From Epiperipatus broadwayi (lineage: Eukaryota > Onychophora > Udeonychophora > Euonychophora > Peripatidae), in the NCBI GenBank assembly GCA_028023455.1, contig JAQFVV010000442.1, forward strand, positions 510,001-574,000: a stretch of 64,000 nt of DNA, given 5' to 3'. This document shows positions 22,679 through 33,640 of the stretch, in pieces. Position numbers and translations under genes: made by a program. Position 1 is the first letter of the stretch. Every line of letters starts with the position of its first letter. Under the pieces are notes generated by a model. The model ran no database searches and was not told where the DNA came from. It saw only the letters and a list, made by a program, of their open reading frames with translations.

Positions 22679-24769
22679 ATGGAAGAGTTTACTTTATACG
22701 ATAGTTTTGGTGGGTCTCAAGAGACACCATCTCCAGACATGGCTGCATTGTCTCTTGATCTTGAATCAGAAAAAGAAACTATAGGTATGTCCTATGGAGA
22801 GTCTAGTAAGGTGAGAGATACTATCCCTCAAACTCTAGATAATGATATGTTGATGTTGTTAAGAAATCTATTAAGGGAAGAACTTAAAGAATTAAAGTCT
22901 GGTCAAGAAAAATTAGAGTCTGGTCAAATAAAATTAGAGTCCGGTCAAGCAAGATTAGATTCTGGTCGAGTAGAAGATAGAAAAAAATCAGAAGAGATGT
23001 TTGCAGAACTAAAGTCTGGTCAAGTAAAATTGAAATCAGAATTAAAGTCAGGACAAACAGAATTGAAATCAGAACTAAAAGAAATAAAGTTGAGTCAAGA
23101 TAAGTCAGAAGAAAGGATAGCTGAAATAAAATTAGAAATGTTAGGAATAAAGTCCGACATAGTAGAAATAAGAGCTAATGCAGTTAGCCAGATACAAGCT
23201 TTGGAAGAGAAAGTAGAAAATCAGATATTAGAGATAAAGGAGGTCAGAGACACTATTAAGGATCAAGCATCTAAGTTTGAAACTGTAGAAATAAATGTTT
23301 ACACTCAATTGCATCAAATAAAATTAGAAAGTGATAGTGCAGTGGCACAAATTCGAGAGGAGATTAAAGAAAATTTTGGTAAAACCGAAATCATGGTAAA
23401 AGATAAAGAATTTGAGTATATTCAAGAGAAATTTGAACAATTTCAGGAAGAATTCGGGGTCATTAAACAAGTTGTGGAAAGATGTCAGGATAAAGTTAAT
23501 GGCAGTATTTTAAAAACTCAAGGCCAGTATAGTGTTGACCAAAACATCAATGATCAGGTTGTTCAAATGGTTAAAAAAATAGATAGTTTGACAATAAAAG
23601 AAGAGGCTGTACGAGCCATGGGGCTAAAGCTAATGGAAATGGATGAAAGATGTCAAAATTTAAGAAAAGAGGTAGATAGTGTAAAGAGTGATATAGGTAA
23701 GCAGGATATGTCAGACAAGGTAGAAGAAAAGTTAAATGAGTTTGACTGTAAGTTACAAAATCACCAATTAAAATTAGAAAATTTTATGCAAGAAAAAATA
23801 ATTAAGGAGCAGAATGCAAAAACAGAAATAAGGATTCCAGAGATTAGGGAAACAGATGTTACTGAGGTTAAAGAGGTCTGTGGTTACCCGACATACCATT
23901 ATTCTGAGGAGTTATTAAAAGATTCTAAGCTTAAGAAGGCATATTCCAAGAGTTTGGGTTTAAATGGAGAACAAATGAGTTATGGGAAGGATTCACGGGA
24001 TTCTATGGCCCTTAAATTTTTATCTATTAGACCTTTTAAGGGAGATCACATGGAAAATCCATATGAGTTTTTGCAGAATTTAGAAGAGTTGTTTGCATTA
24101 TGCCCCTTAACAGAAGAGGAAAAGATTGCTATTGCTAGTAATCATCTATATTCATCATCCAAGGACTGGTGGCAGTCATTATTTGAGAGGCCACATAATT
24201 ATGGGGATTTTAAGTACTTATTATTAAATAGTTTTTGGGGGGAAGATAAACAAGAAAACTTGAGATATCAAGTATCGCAGGAAAGATATAATCATATGAA
24301 AGGGAGTTATACTCAATTTTTTATAAAACAAGTCATCAAATTGAGAACTCTTACTGCATCCCCTTTCTCCGAACAACAGATAGTGAGGGTATTGCGCCAT
24401 AATATGCCACGACACATTGAACAAGTCTTGATAGCATCGGACCGACAAACGATTGAGGAAGTAATTAATGTTTTAGATTCAATAGAAATTAGTGATCGTG
24501 GAGGAGATGCTAGGGCCAAGGTTAATAAAGAACATAGCCCAAATATGAATAGCATCAGTATCCTAGACAGGCCACAGTGGAGTCAAGGCAGAGATATGCG
24601 AAGTAGGGGTAGATATAGAGGTAGGCCTCCAATTCAGGGTAGGCCATATTATAATCCTTACCCACATATGGGAAGGAAAGATGATGGCAATATGCCATCC
24701 ACAAGTGGGATAAGAATCCTTAAAAGGGATGAGACCACTATTAAGAAACCTGGAGCATTAAACCAATAG
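22679..24769 (+). CDS. gag: Element B Gag
   Basis: A 696-codon open frame. I start at the ATG at 22679 (MEEFTLYD), because the upstream 62 codons beginning at 22493 are unlike the rest and element A gag also starts with ME. Residues about 45-390 are a very long predicted coiled coil; its first part repeats L(K/E)SGQ-type units six or more times. Residues about 446-610 are a retrotransposon capsid domain (FLSIRPFKGD, WWQSLFERP, YTQFFIKQVIKLRTLT, VLRHNMPRHI). The tail is rich in R, G and Y (RSRGRYRGRPPIQGRPYY) with no CCHC zinc knuckle, so RNA binding may use the basic tail. It should form the particle shell around element RNA. The frame is intact. Confidence 0.9.
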   Translation: MEEFTLYDSFGGSQETPSPDMAALSLDLESEKETIGMSYGESSKVRDTIPQTLDNDMLMLLRNLLREELKELKSGQEKLESGQIKLESGQARLDSGRVEDRKKSEEMFAELKSGQVKLKSELKSGQTELKSELKEIKLSQDKSEERIAEIKLEMLGIKSDIVEIRANAVSQIQALEEKVENQILEIKEVRDTIKDQASKFETVEINVYTQLHQIKLESDSAVAQIREEIKENFGKTEIMVKDKEFEYIQEKFEQFQEEFGVIKQVVERCQDKVNGSILKTQGQYSVDQNINDQVVQMVKKIDSLTIKEEAVRAMGLKLMEMDERCQNLRKEVDSVKSDIGKQDMSDKVEEKLNEFDCKLQNHQLKLENFMQEKIIKEQNAKTEIRIPEIRETDVTEVKEVCGYPTYHYSEELLKDSKLKKAYSKSLGLNGEQMSYGKDSRDSMALKFLSIRPFKGDHMENPYEFLQNLEELFALCPLTEEEKIAIASNHLYSSSKDWWQSLFERPHNYGDFKYLLLNSFWGEDKQENLRYQVSQERYNHMKGSYTQFFIKQVIKLRTLTASPFSEQQIVRVLRHNMPRHIEQVLIASDRQTIEEVINVLDSIEISDRGGDARAKVNKEHSPNMNSISILDRPQWSQGRDMRSRGRYRGRPPIQGRPYYNPYPHMGRKDDGNMPSTSGIRILKRDETTIKKPGALNQ
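24757..24763 (+). promoter_or_regulatory. Candidate -1 frameshift site between gag and pol
   Basis: A TTA AAC in gag phase, two codons before the gag stop. The pol frame is open from 24745, overlaps gag by 25 bases and is in the -1 frame. The heptamer differs from the classic U UUA AAC only at its first base. No convincing downstream pseudoknot was traced by eye. Confidence 0.4.
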
Positions 24770-24816
24770 GGACCTCAACGGTACGTTCCTCACTTTGGGG
24801 CCCTATTCATAGAGAT

Positions 24817-25296
24817 TTGGGGAACAACATTGGATGGTTAATTAACAATCTTGATTTTGATGTTGAGCACTGGGAATATGAAGATTTGTTTGAACCTCCC
24901 ATTTCATATAGTTGTCCAATAATTCGGATTACTATTTTGGGGTTAGTTGTGGATGCTTTGGTCGATTCTGGTAGCCAAGCTTCTGTAATTTCAGAGGAAA
25001 TGTATGTGAAAATTATGCAAGTTGACCGTTCAATTCCTACTTTACCACTTAAATCTCTTCAGGTAACCCTTGCAAATGGAAGGAAGGTAAAGTTGACAAA
25101 TAAACAGATTTTCATTACTGTTAAGATTAATAACTTAGAGATTACGCATGTATTCTTGATCATGCCTGGACTGGTTCATGAGGTCATAATTGGCTCAGAT
25201 TTCATGACCCTTAATCATTGTTCAATTAATTATGGTAACTACACTTTTAGGTGCCGAGAGGAGATTTGTCCTCTTGTAGGTGATTTCATTAGTTAG
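24817..25296 (+). pseudogene. Protease domain of pol B
   Basis: A retroviral-type aspartic protease, which would cut the Gag-Pol polyprotein. The catalytic triad region is ALVDSGSQASVIS near 24955-24993. A hydrophobic strand and a VIIGSDFM-type flap/core motif (VHEVIIGSDFM near 25177-25209) follow at the expected spacing. There is no ATG at the start of this piece; it would be made by frameshifting from gag. It ends at a TAG at 25294 that lies inside the pol frame. Confidence 0.85.
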
Positions 25297-25305
25297 GGTA
25301 GTCAA

Positions 25306-26397
25306 TTGATAGCTATGCTGGAGACATCGGTTGATGTAAATATAAAGATGAAGTTGAACAGTTCTAGTATCATAGGATCAGAATACTATGAACCCTTCTT
25401 TCAATTGTTGCTTCAATATAAATTTATTTTTTCTAAAGTACCCGGCATTATCAAGGGATATATTCATAGGATCAAACTCAAGGATAATGAACCTTTCCAA
25501 CAACGCACCTATCCTATCCCGCACCAATACCAGACAGAAGTCAAATGACAGATCCAAAAGATGCTCGATTGGGAAATTATTAAGATTGGCCCTTCACCAT
25601 ATGTAAATCCTCTTGTTGTGGTGAAAAAGAAAGATGGTTCTCTTCGAGTATGCTTAGATGCACGTACCCTTAATAAACATACTATACCTGAACGTGATAT
25701 TCCAATGCCAGTACAAGAATTGTTGCTTGGGTTTCGGGAAAGGAGAGTCTTTTCAACGTTTGATTTAACTGCAAGCTATTGGCAGATTCCATTACATCTC
25801 AAGGATCAGCAATATACGGCTTTTCGTCATCAAGGCCATTCGTATATGTTTCAGAGGATGCCATTTGGCCTGATTAATAGTGGGGCAGGGCTGATCAGAT
25901 GTTTGAATGCAATCTTTTCTCAGAAGCTCAAAGAGTTGATAGTCATCTATGTTGATGACATTGTTATTGCATCGGATGATCTAACCCAACATTTGGAACA
26001 CTTGAATTTATTTTTTTCAGAATGTTCACTTCATAACATTAAGGTCAATCTTGAGAAATGCACCCTAGTGGCTGGAGAAATATCCTTTCTTGGCCATGTA
26101 ATTAGTAATCAGGGAATAAAACCTCATCCCGATAAAATATCTGCAATTCAACAATTTCCTACACCCAAATCTAAGAAGCACTTGAGGTCATTTTTGGGAC
26201 TGTGTAATTATTACCATCGTTTTTACAAGAATTTCTCATATGATACCCTCCATTTATCTATATTATTAAAGAAATCTGAGCCCTGGGTTTGGACTAAAGA
26301 CCATGATGCAGAACTTCAGGTTATTAAGGATAATTTTTTTGAAGACAGTTATTCTAGCATATCCAGACTTTCAGAAGGAATTTTACCTACAAACTGA
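25306..26397 (+). pseudogene. Reverse transcriptase domain of pol B
   Basis: Copies element RNA into cDNA. Read in order: the N-terminal connection (HRIKLKDNEPFQQRTYPIP), a TGA at 25546, then SPYVNPLVVVKKKDGSLRVC, motif A FDLTASYWQIPL (about 25759-25795), motif B MPFGLINSGA (about 25858-25888), motif C YVDD (about 25948-25960), then ISFLGHVIS and the thumb LRSFLGLCNYYHRFYKNF. The order and spacing are those of Ty3/gypsy RTs. The frame then changes at the T run near 26335, leaving a short false tail to 26397. Confidence 0.95.
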
Positions 26398-28000
26398 CAG
26401 TAGTGGGTTTGGACTAGGGGTCATACTATACCAACTAGATAATGATGGGAAACCACAGGTTCTTTATTTTTTGAGCCGACACTTGAAGGGACCAGAACTA
26501 AACTACACTATGACTGAACAGGAGGCTCTGGCCATTGTCTGGGGGTTCCAAAAACTGAGACAGGTTCTATTGGGATCTCAAGTAACTGTACTATCAGACC
26601 ATAGAAGCCTGGAGTTTTTGAATATAAGCTATTTACATAATGACAGACTGATTCGTTGGAGCTTATACCTTCAGCAGTTTTCCTATCGGATCATTTATTA
26701 TTCTGGCCGTAATAACACTGTTGCTGACATCTTAAGTCGCCATCCCATTACTATAACATATCAGAATCCATGTACTGAAAATATTATTATTTGTAATTTG
26801 ACCGCATTACTGGAGGATGAAATAACTAAGAGTTATAAGGATTTGCCAACATTACAAGTACAGGACAATGAATTAAGGAGAATAATTGGTGTGTTGGTAA
26901 ACTCTGCCAATATGAATGGAAAGAAAAGATATGTTGAAAGGGTTAAGGCTAAATACAAAATGAATGATGGAATTTTACTGAGAAAATTGGATGGGATTGA
27001 GGGTGATTCATGGAGAGTGATGATTCCAGCATGCTTAGTAGATAAATTAATATATTATGTTCATTGTCATTATGGTCATTTTGGGGTACAAAAAATACAG
27101 CCAATTATCAAAGAACATTTTTACTTTCAGAACATGACGGAACGTATTATGACTAGATTGAAGGCTTGTGAGATCTGCTTAAAGACTAAATACCAAAACA
27201 AAACCTATGTGGGAACACTACACCCCATTTTGCCCAATCAACCGAATGAGTTACTAGCTCTGGACTTTTATGGACCCCTTCCTCCTTCTAACTGCCAAAA
27301 GTTTATTCTTGTAACTTACGATGTGTTCTCAAAATTTGTTTCAGCTTTTACAGTCCCAAAGGCTGATGCCAAGAATGTTGTGAAACACCTGGAGATGTCA
27401 CAATTTATTGTAGTAGGTAAACCTACCTCTATTCTCACTGATCATGCCACCGCTTTTATTTCAGACTATTGGAAAAAATGGTGTCAGAAGAAGAATATTC
27501 AGCACATCATGTGTTCCATACGCAACCCACAATCCAATCCTAGTGAAAGGATCATGCGAGAAATCAGTCGATTATTCCGGGTATATGTAGGTGGAGATCA
27601 CAGGCAATGGGTGCGTCAATTGCCACAGATTATACATTATATTAACGTTACAATTAATGAATCCACAAAAATGTCACCAATTCGTTTACATTTTGGTAAG
27701 GTGGAACCTTTATTAATTAAAACTCCTTTACCCCCTGTTCAAGAGAACATTGATGTATCACATGATTTGACACTAGCCCGAGCCAATCTTAAAAAGATGG
27801 GTGATAAGCGTATTCGCCATCATAGGGCTAGCTCGCATTGTTTCAAAATTCATGACAGCGTAATGATCAGAACTCCCCATGTTAGTAATCTTAAGAAACA
27901 CACTTTTCGGAAATTTCTTAATCTCTATGAAGGTCCCTATGAGATAATGAAACAGGTGGGGGAAAATGCATTTTTGCTTTCTACACCTGAAGGAATATGA
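26340..28000 (+). pseudogene. RNase H and integrase domains of pol B
   Basis: An open frame of more than 550 codons. RNase H: LQTDSSGFGLG with the first Asp, TEQEALAIVW with the Glu, LSDHRSLEFL with the second Asp, then NTVADILSRHP. Integrase: the HHCC zinc domain (HYGHFG ... CEICLKTK near 27061-27190), the catalytic core with D in ALDFYGPL, D in SILTDHATAFIS and E in NPSERIMREI, and a GPY/F-type module (YEGPYEIMKQV) near 27925-27960. The C-terminus ends at a TGA (27998-28000) followed in frame by GTYNAQSLVP, which also occurs in relic C, so this stop is premature by 14 codons. There is no chromodomain. Confidence 0.95.
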
Positions 28001-28234
28001 GGAACCTATAATGCTCAGAGTTTGGTTCCATGTCCTGCATGACATGATTAAGAAAAGTCAATATAAAATTTAATTATTTTTTTTTTCTTGCTTATTTAAT
28101 GTTATTAAATATAATAACAAGTGTTTGTAAAAATATTAATTTTTTTTTTTATTGTTGTATGTTTATTTGACGAGCATAATTTTTTTTATGTTAATAATAT
28201 TAATGGTAATTTGTCCAATTCATTTTTCTTTCAT

Positions 28235-28248
28235 AAGGGGAAAGGAAA
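28235..28248 (+). other. Polypurine tract of element B
   Basis: AAGGGGAAAGGAAA lies directly against the 3' LTR start TGTAACC and is the expected plus-strand primer. The 190 bases between the pol end and this tract are T-rich and without a gene. Confidence 0.9.
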
Positions 28249-30657
28249 TGTAACCTTCCAGGTTGGCACCAGAGAGAAATATGGGAACATCACATTTGTA
28301 ATAACAAGGGATAAAGATAGTTAGTTAGGAAAAATGAATTGTGGTAAAATATGATATTGATAATTGAGTTTTTTTTTTGTGAAAATTAGGCATAAACTAT
28401 GATATGATTTTCTAATTGAAATAGGGATTGTAATAGAAAAGTAAAATTTTAATAGATATATTGGTGGGTAGAATTTGGAATGTATGTTTAGTGATGGATG
28501 TTGGTATACAATAGAGAAGTTATATGCCATAATAGGCTAATGCATATATGTATTATTAAATGTGATTTTCTTTTTATGTTTTATTTATAAATTAATGAGT
28601 ATGTACTATCTTGATATCTTATGTTTTAAAAATGATAAGATTGTTTGTATTAATAAATGACATTTTTGAAATTGATGTTTAATATTTAATATTATTTTTT
28701 ACTATGTAAAAAAAAATTTAGTTAAACAATTATAATGTTGAAAATTGTATAAATAACGATTCTAACAAGCTGCCAAAGGATCATCATGGAAACAGGATAG
28801 AGGGCGTGGGAGAGAAGAGAGTTTAAAAAAAAAAACTGAAAAGGAATAGAAATAAAAGCTCCGTAAAAAAATTAAGAAAAAAAAAACTTTAAGAATTAAT
28901 AACTCTCTAATAATACTTTAATAGATAAAAGAAAACTACAAGGATTTTAGTAACATTAAGATGGATAAATTTTACTATATTATTGGAGGTATATAAAATG
29001 AAAACATAAACTACATTTCCTAAAGGGTTACCAGTCTTCAGATCTCTACTAAAACCATGGTTCAACTACTTACAACTTTCAAAAATATCTGGATAATAAG
29101 TAAGATAAAATTTTTATAATTATTTTAAAGCACATTAGTAAAGCTGGATAATATTTAAAATGGAAAATTTGTGTATAATAAAAATTTTTCAAAAGTTTTT
29201 CTCAAATGCCAAAATGAAATGCGTGAATTTATTATCAGTATTCCATAGGACAAAGTTTAAGAGAAAATTTTATTTAATCAATATTAAGAAATAATTTACA
29301 TTGGTAACTTCAATATTCATAATTTTATAACTAAAATTAATTCTCATGCATGCAAACATAATTATAAAACTTGCCATAGTATTCTCAAAGGAAAGGATTA
29401 TCGTCATTATTAACAAAATACGCTTGAGCAATGAATAGACATTATTTTTTTATTTCATTTTTTTTTAAAAAGTGTTTTACATGTAATAATAAGGTATTGC
29501 TAAATAATTTTTTTTTTTTTATAATAGATGTATAGACAATTATTTTTTTTTATTTGTGTATGTTTCACATACGTATTTAAAAAAAAATGAAGGAATGTAA
29601 TTTCCTACATATATATATTATGAGATGATAATGTGTTTGGTATAATCCGAAGATTATACTATAGCTGATTATATATATTCGGATGTGTGCATAATGTTCC
29701 ATAGTATTATTATTTGTTTATTTTTTTTATTTTTTGATTACATTTATTAAGCTGAATTTTAATAATGATTGCTATTTTAAAAGATAAAGAATTAAAACCT
29801 TATCAATTATAAGTTTGTTACATAGGATATAATTTGGAAATTCATAATGCTTGCAGTATAAACAAATGCACATATTCGAGGATATATATAATATACATAT
29901 TAATAGAATAGTCAATTTTTGTTTCAATATAGAAAATGTAATGGGCAATAATGGTATCAATAATATTTTTTTTATTTTTTATTTATGATCTATGTTGATT
30001 TATTAATTTTTTTATATATATATAATAAATATTTTAATTAAATCAATAGCCTATAGGAATTCCTTAATTGGATACGTTCGATTTTTTTCATTTCCACACA
30101 CACATATCTAAGTGTCATAGTATAATTATAGAGGGTATAAATTTGTCAAAATGATTTAAGTTTAGTTAGTCTGTTTGTTGTTAATAAATCCCTGCATTAC
30201 AATACAAGTAATACATTTATTTTGCTTGGAATAGATAATGATATGGATATAAAGGTACCCGTTCCTAAGATTATCTATTCTATATTAAAATTGATAATTA
30301 ATGATTATACAGTAATGTAGTAGTTTACAGATGCCCTGAGTGTATTTAAATTAATCTCATGAAATTATTATTTATAGATATTTGTGTTATCATATTGGCC
30401 TCATATATATAAAAACCAGACCCTATCATCTCAACTGAGCTAAGCCTTAGGGTAATTAAAACATAAAATCTTTAAAATAAGTTTAAGCACAATTTATAGT
30501 TATAAATGTATTCTATCTTGCATAGAGTTGGCGCCTGGGCAATTATAAGTATAGTAAAGTAGATAGTGAAAATATGGAGGTTGTAGGATAGGGTTACAAA
30601 ATGCTAGCCCAATTGTGACGCTTGATAATCACGAGGCTACGTATATTGAGGGTTACA
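28249..30657 (+). repeat. Element B 3' LTR
   Basis: 2409 bp; it matches the 5' LTR throughout, including the TATA-like region and the internal GGGTTACAAAATGCTAGCCC module. It ends GGTTACA, then (AT)n and the continuation of the C LTR at 30670. Confidence 0.95.
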
Positions 30658-30661
30658 ATAT

Positions 30662-31238
30662 ATATATATCTTAATGTATAACATTAAGACTATTGAAATA
30701 ATGTAGGGTAATTCAATCAATGAATGTTATTGTATAATAAATATTTTTTTGTTATTTATTAATTTAGCCACTTGTCTTCTCATAAATTCTTACTATTTAA
30801 GCATAAATTAATTTGTAATAGCTTGTGAGGTAAGAATTCATATTCTACTAAATTAGTCATGGTATAGTTTAGTAATACTGATGGTGTACAATATCCTCCT
30901 GTGGATTTCCCAGTATTGGGTGGTACTTTGGTTTTAAACCTAGTATAAATTCATAATCCAAAGAGAATCTAATTTTCATTCAATTAATTAGGAATGATTT
31001 AATGGTCTGGAAGAGTTATGATAGTCTATAATATTTTGATGAATATAAGTCTGACCATTAGTATAATTTATGATTAAATTATATATTTTTCTATCTTGTT
31101 CCATCTCTGTTATTTGGATATAAGCATGAAATCTCAAGTTAGTTTTATTATTATGAATTAATTTTTCATATCTATAGGATCATTATAATTTATGCTTATC
31201 TTTGATTATTTCTTTATTGAAATGGCAAGATCGGTACA
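30662..31238 (+). mobile_element. Relic C 5' LTR, right piece
   Basis: It continues the alignment broken at 3607 and matches 35183-35405, 46969-47023 and 49500-49788 in order. It begins with CTTAATGTATAACATTAAG and ends GATCGGTACA, followed by a primer-binding-like TGGCCATCCAACATGAGTAC at 31241. It defines the 3' edge of the 5' LTR. Confidence 0.8.
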
Positions 31239-31240
31239 AT

Positions 31241-31260
31241 TGGCCATCCAACATGAGTAC
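31241..31260 (+). other. Primer-binding-like site of relic C
   Basis: TGGCCATCCAACATGAGTAC lies two bases after the LTR end and is similar in layout to the sites of A and B. A second weaker version (TTGGTATCTAACATGAGTGC) lies near 31374, repeating the duplication trend seen in A and B. Confidence 0.5.
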
Positions 31261-31865
31261 TCAAGAATGACCCTGACTAACTAATACTAAAAATAAGATA
31301 CAATTGATGCCTTAAAACATGGGGCTTAAATACATTTATTTACCACTCTCTAGATCTGAGGTAAATGTTAAAAATTGGTATCTAACATGAGTGCTTGATA
31401 CCAATACTGGCTATTTAATAAAAAAAATAATTTGGTCAAAAATATGGGAACAGAGAAGAAACTAACACTTAAAATAATAATTGAATTCTATAATATTGGT
31501 TGAATTTTAGATAAACAAATAATATGAATTACATATGCATATAAGTAGGGCAAACTAGTGAAATGGCAGGCAATAAAATAATCAGATAATAAATAGGGTT
31601 ATGGAGTGAAAAGGTGAATGGTGACACTATCATTTGAAAAAGAAAATTAAATAATTTTAAAATAGCATTTAAAAAAAAGTAAATAGTTGTCAAATATTAT
31701 GATTAATTAGATGCTTATGAAATTCCAGAAAGAAAAAAACATTTCCAGTGAAAAACAAAGTAGAGATCAAGTAAAAATCAGGCATAGAGATGTCAAGTTT
31801 AGGGAAATGATGATGAAAACACTTGATAAAATGACAAAATCAATTACATGGAATGCTTACAGTGA
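31261..31865 (+). other. Decayed interior of relic C
   Basis: AT-rich, no recognisable reading frame. The place where gag and most of the RT should be is deleted or beyond recognition. Confidence 0.5.
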
Positions 31866-33640
31866 TTAAAAAATATAGAAAGGATATTAGATCATTTGTA
31901 GGATCATGTAATTTGTCCAACCAATTTTACAAAAAACATTTTTACAAAAATTTATTTACGAACAAAGAATACAGATTGGGAATGTAGTACCCAGCTTATA
32001 AGGGATAAATTTTTAAATTAAACTATATTGTCATAGCCTGTTTTCAATAAACCATTCTATGTAGACTGATAATAATGGCATTGAATTAGGGGCTACTTTG
32101 TTTCAAGTCCAGAAGAATGACCAACGTGTAGTCCTATATTTTATTAGTGGACTATTGAGAGACACTGAAATTAATTATAGAGTAACAAAAAAAGGTCTGG
32201 CTCTAGTGAGGACATTTCAAAAATTTTGTCAATTTCTAATAGGTTTAAAGTTGTGATCATGAATTACAAAAGCCTTGAATTCCAAAACCACAGCTATCTG
32301 ATCGTAGGTTGATAAAGTGAAGTTTGTTTTTTTAGGAAATCAATTATACTGTGGTTTGACAGTGTGGTTGCAGATACGATAATTCAACATCCAACTCAAG
32401 AACATTTAAATACAGACAACATATATGTTGCTCTTATCAAGTTATCTGTAGGTGAATTCATAGAAAATGATTTATAACATTTAGTGGATAGACAAAATGA
32501 TTATCCAGACTGTTAACAAATAATTAAATACATTACAAAGCCATCTGAAAGTTACTGATGAAAGGAATAACTCCAAGTGGAAAAATAAAAACTGATATAA
32601 TATAGAATGGGGTGTATTACTGTATAAAAAACATTCAATGTGAGTATTAATGTATAGTGATTCTGTATGTATTACAGAAGTGGTTGATCACATATGATCA
32701 CTGCTTCTTTGGATACTATGGAGCTGTGAAAATGAAAAAGTTATTAACCAATTGGTTTTATTGACTAAAAATGTATGTCAGCATCCTGCCTGTGGTGAAT
32801 GGATGCGAAATATGTTTAAAAATGAAACCTTTGAATAAATCATGTGTAGGGCCATTAAAACCTATAATTTCTATAAAAAAAAAAAAAAATCTAATACCAT
32901 TTTAGCAGCAGACTATTATGCTCCACTATCTCCATTGAAAAAAATGACATATTTGATAGTGGTATGTGACTTATTTTCAAAATTGGTAGCAGCATATACA
33001 GTACCGTAAGCTAAAACTAAATATACATTTTATAATACAGTTGCATTGTCTGATACCATTATTACTAATTGATCAAGAAAAGTGGCTAAATAAAAAAAAA
33101 ACATGTTCTAACCTCAATTTGAAATTCAATCTAATCCCTGTGAATGAATATTGTGTAAATGAGGGTGTCTATTTTGGGTATATATTAATACCAACAATTG
33201 TAGTTGGATTAAACAGGTCCATCAGATAGTTAATTACATCAATTGATCTGCTAATGAACCAACTGGATTGAACATATTTACTTGCATTTCACTAAGCATA
33301 TACCTTACTTATTCAAAACAAAATTATCCAATAATTTCCATACAATTGATATGAAGGATATATCTGAAGCAAGACATAATTCAATGAAAGCAGCTTTGAA
33401 AATAAATAACCAGAAGACTTCCAGCCAAACTTTCTAGCTAGGTAAAAAAGTTATGATTCAGGTTAATCTTGTAAGTCCCCCTGCAAAGCATGTCATTTCA
33501 AAAAATTTATGATGACCTGTTTACTATTATTCACCAATACAGCAATATTTTTATACTGGATAATGAAAGAATAGAACAGGGAACATACAATGCCCAATCT
33601 TTGAAACTTGTCAAAGACAACTTAACACATGATGGTAAGT
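31866..33640 (+). pseudogene. Relic C pol fragment (RT end, RNase H, integrase)
   Basis: No long ORF, but short blocks in order match element B pol: RSFVGSCNLSNQFYKK (RT thumb, about 31890), TDNNGIELGATLFQ and VLYFISG (RNase H, about 32060-32150), DHCFFGYYGAVK and CEICL-like cysteines (integrase zinc region, about 32695-32820), ADYYAPLSPL and DLFSKLVAAYTVP (first catalytic Asp region, about 32905-33005), and EQGTYNAQSL at the C-terminus (about 33575-33605). Stops and frame changes are everywhere. This is an old copy of a Ty3/gypsy integrase region related to B. Confidence 0.8.

Larger units (their letters stand above)
24745..28042 (+). pseudogene. pol: Element B pol polyprotein (protease, RT, RNase H, integrase), broken
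   Basis: One long pol in Ty3/gypsy order, entered from gag by a -1 shift. It is broken by an in-frame TAG at 25294, a TGA at 25546, a one-base frame change in a T run near 26331-26340, and a TGA at 27998 just before the natural end at 28042. The domain entries give the details. Catalytic residues of all four enzymes are present. Two of the three stops are TGA, consistent with C-to-T decay at CpG-containing arginine codons; that is inference. With such similar LTRs, the damage must be recent or was already present in a parent copied in trans. Confidence 0.9.
18331..30657 (+). mobile_element. Ty3/gypsy LTR retrotransposon B (nearly complete, pol broken)
   Basis: 12.3 kb with 2.4-kb LTRs that begin TGTAACC and end GGTTACA, a primer site at 20727, a 1.9-kb leader, gag, then protease, RT, RNase H and integrase in Ty3/gypsy order, and a purine tract at 28235-28248. 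It is flanked by ATAT on both sides. The LTRs look about 1% different by eye, so insertion was recent relative to A and C. Pol has in-frame stops and a frameshift. Confidence 0.95.
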
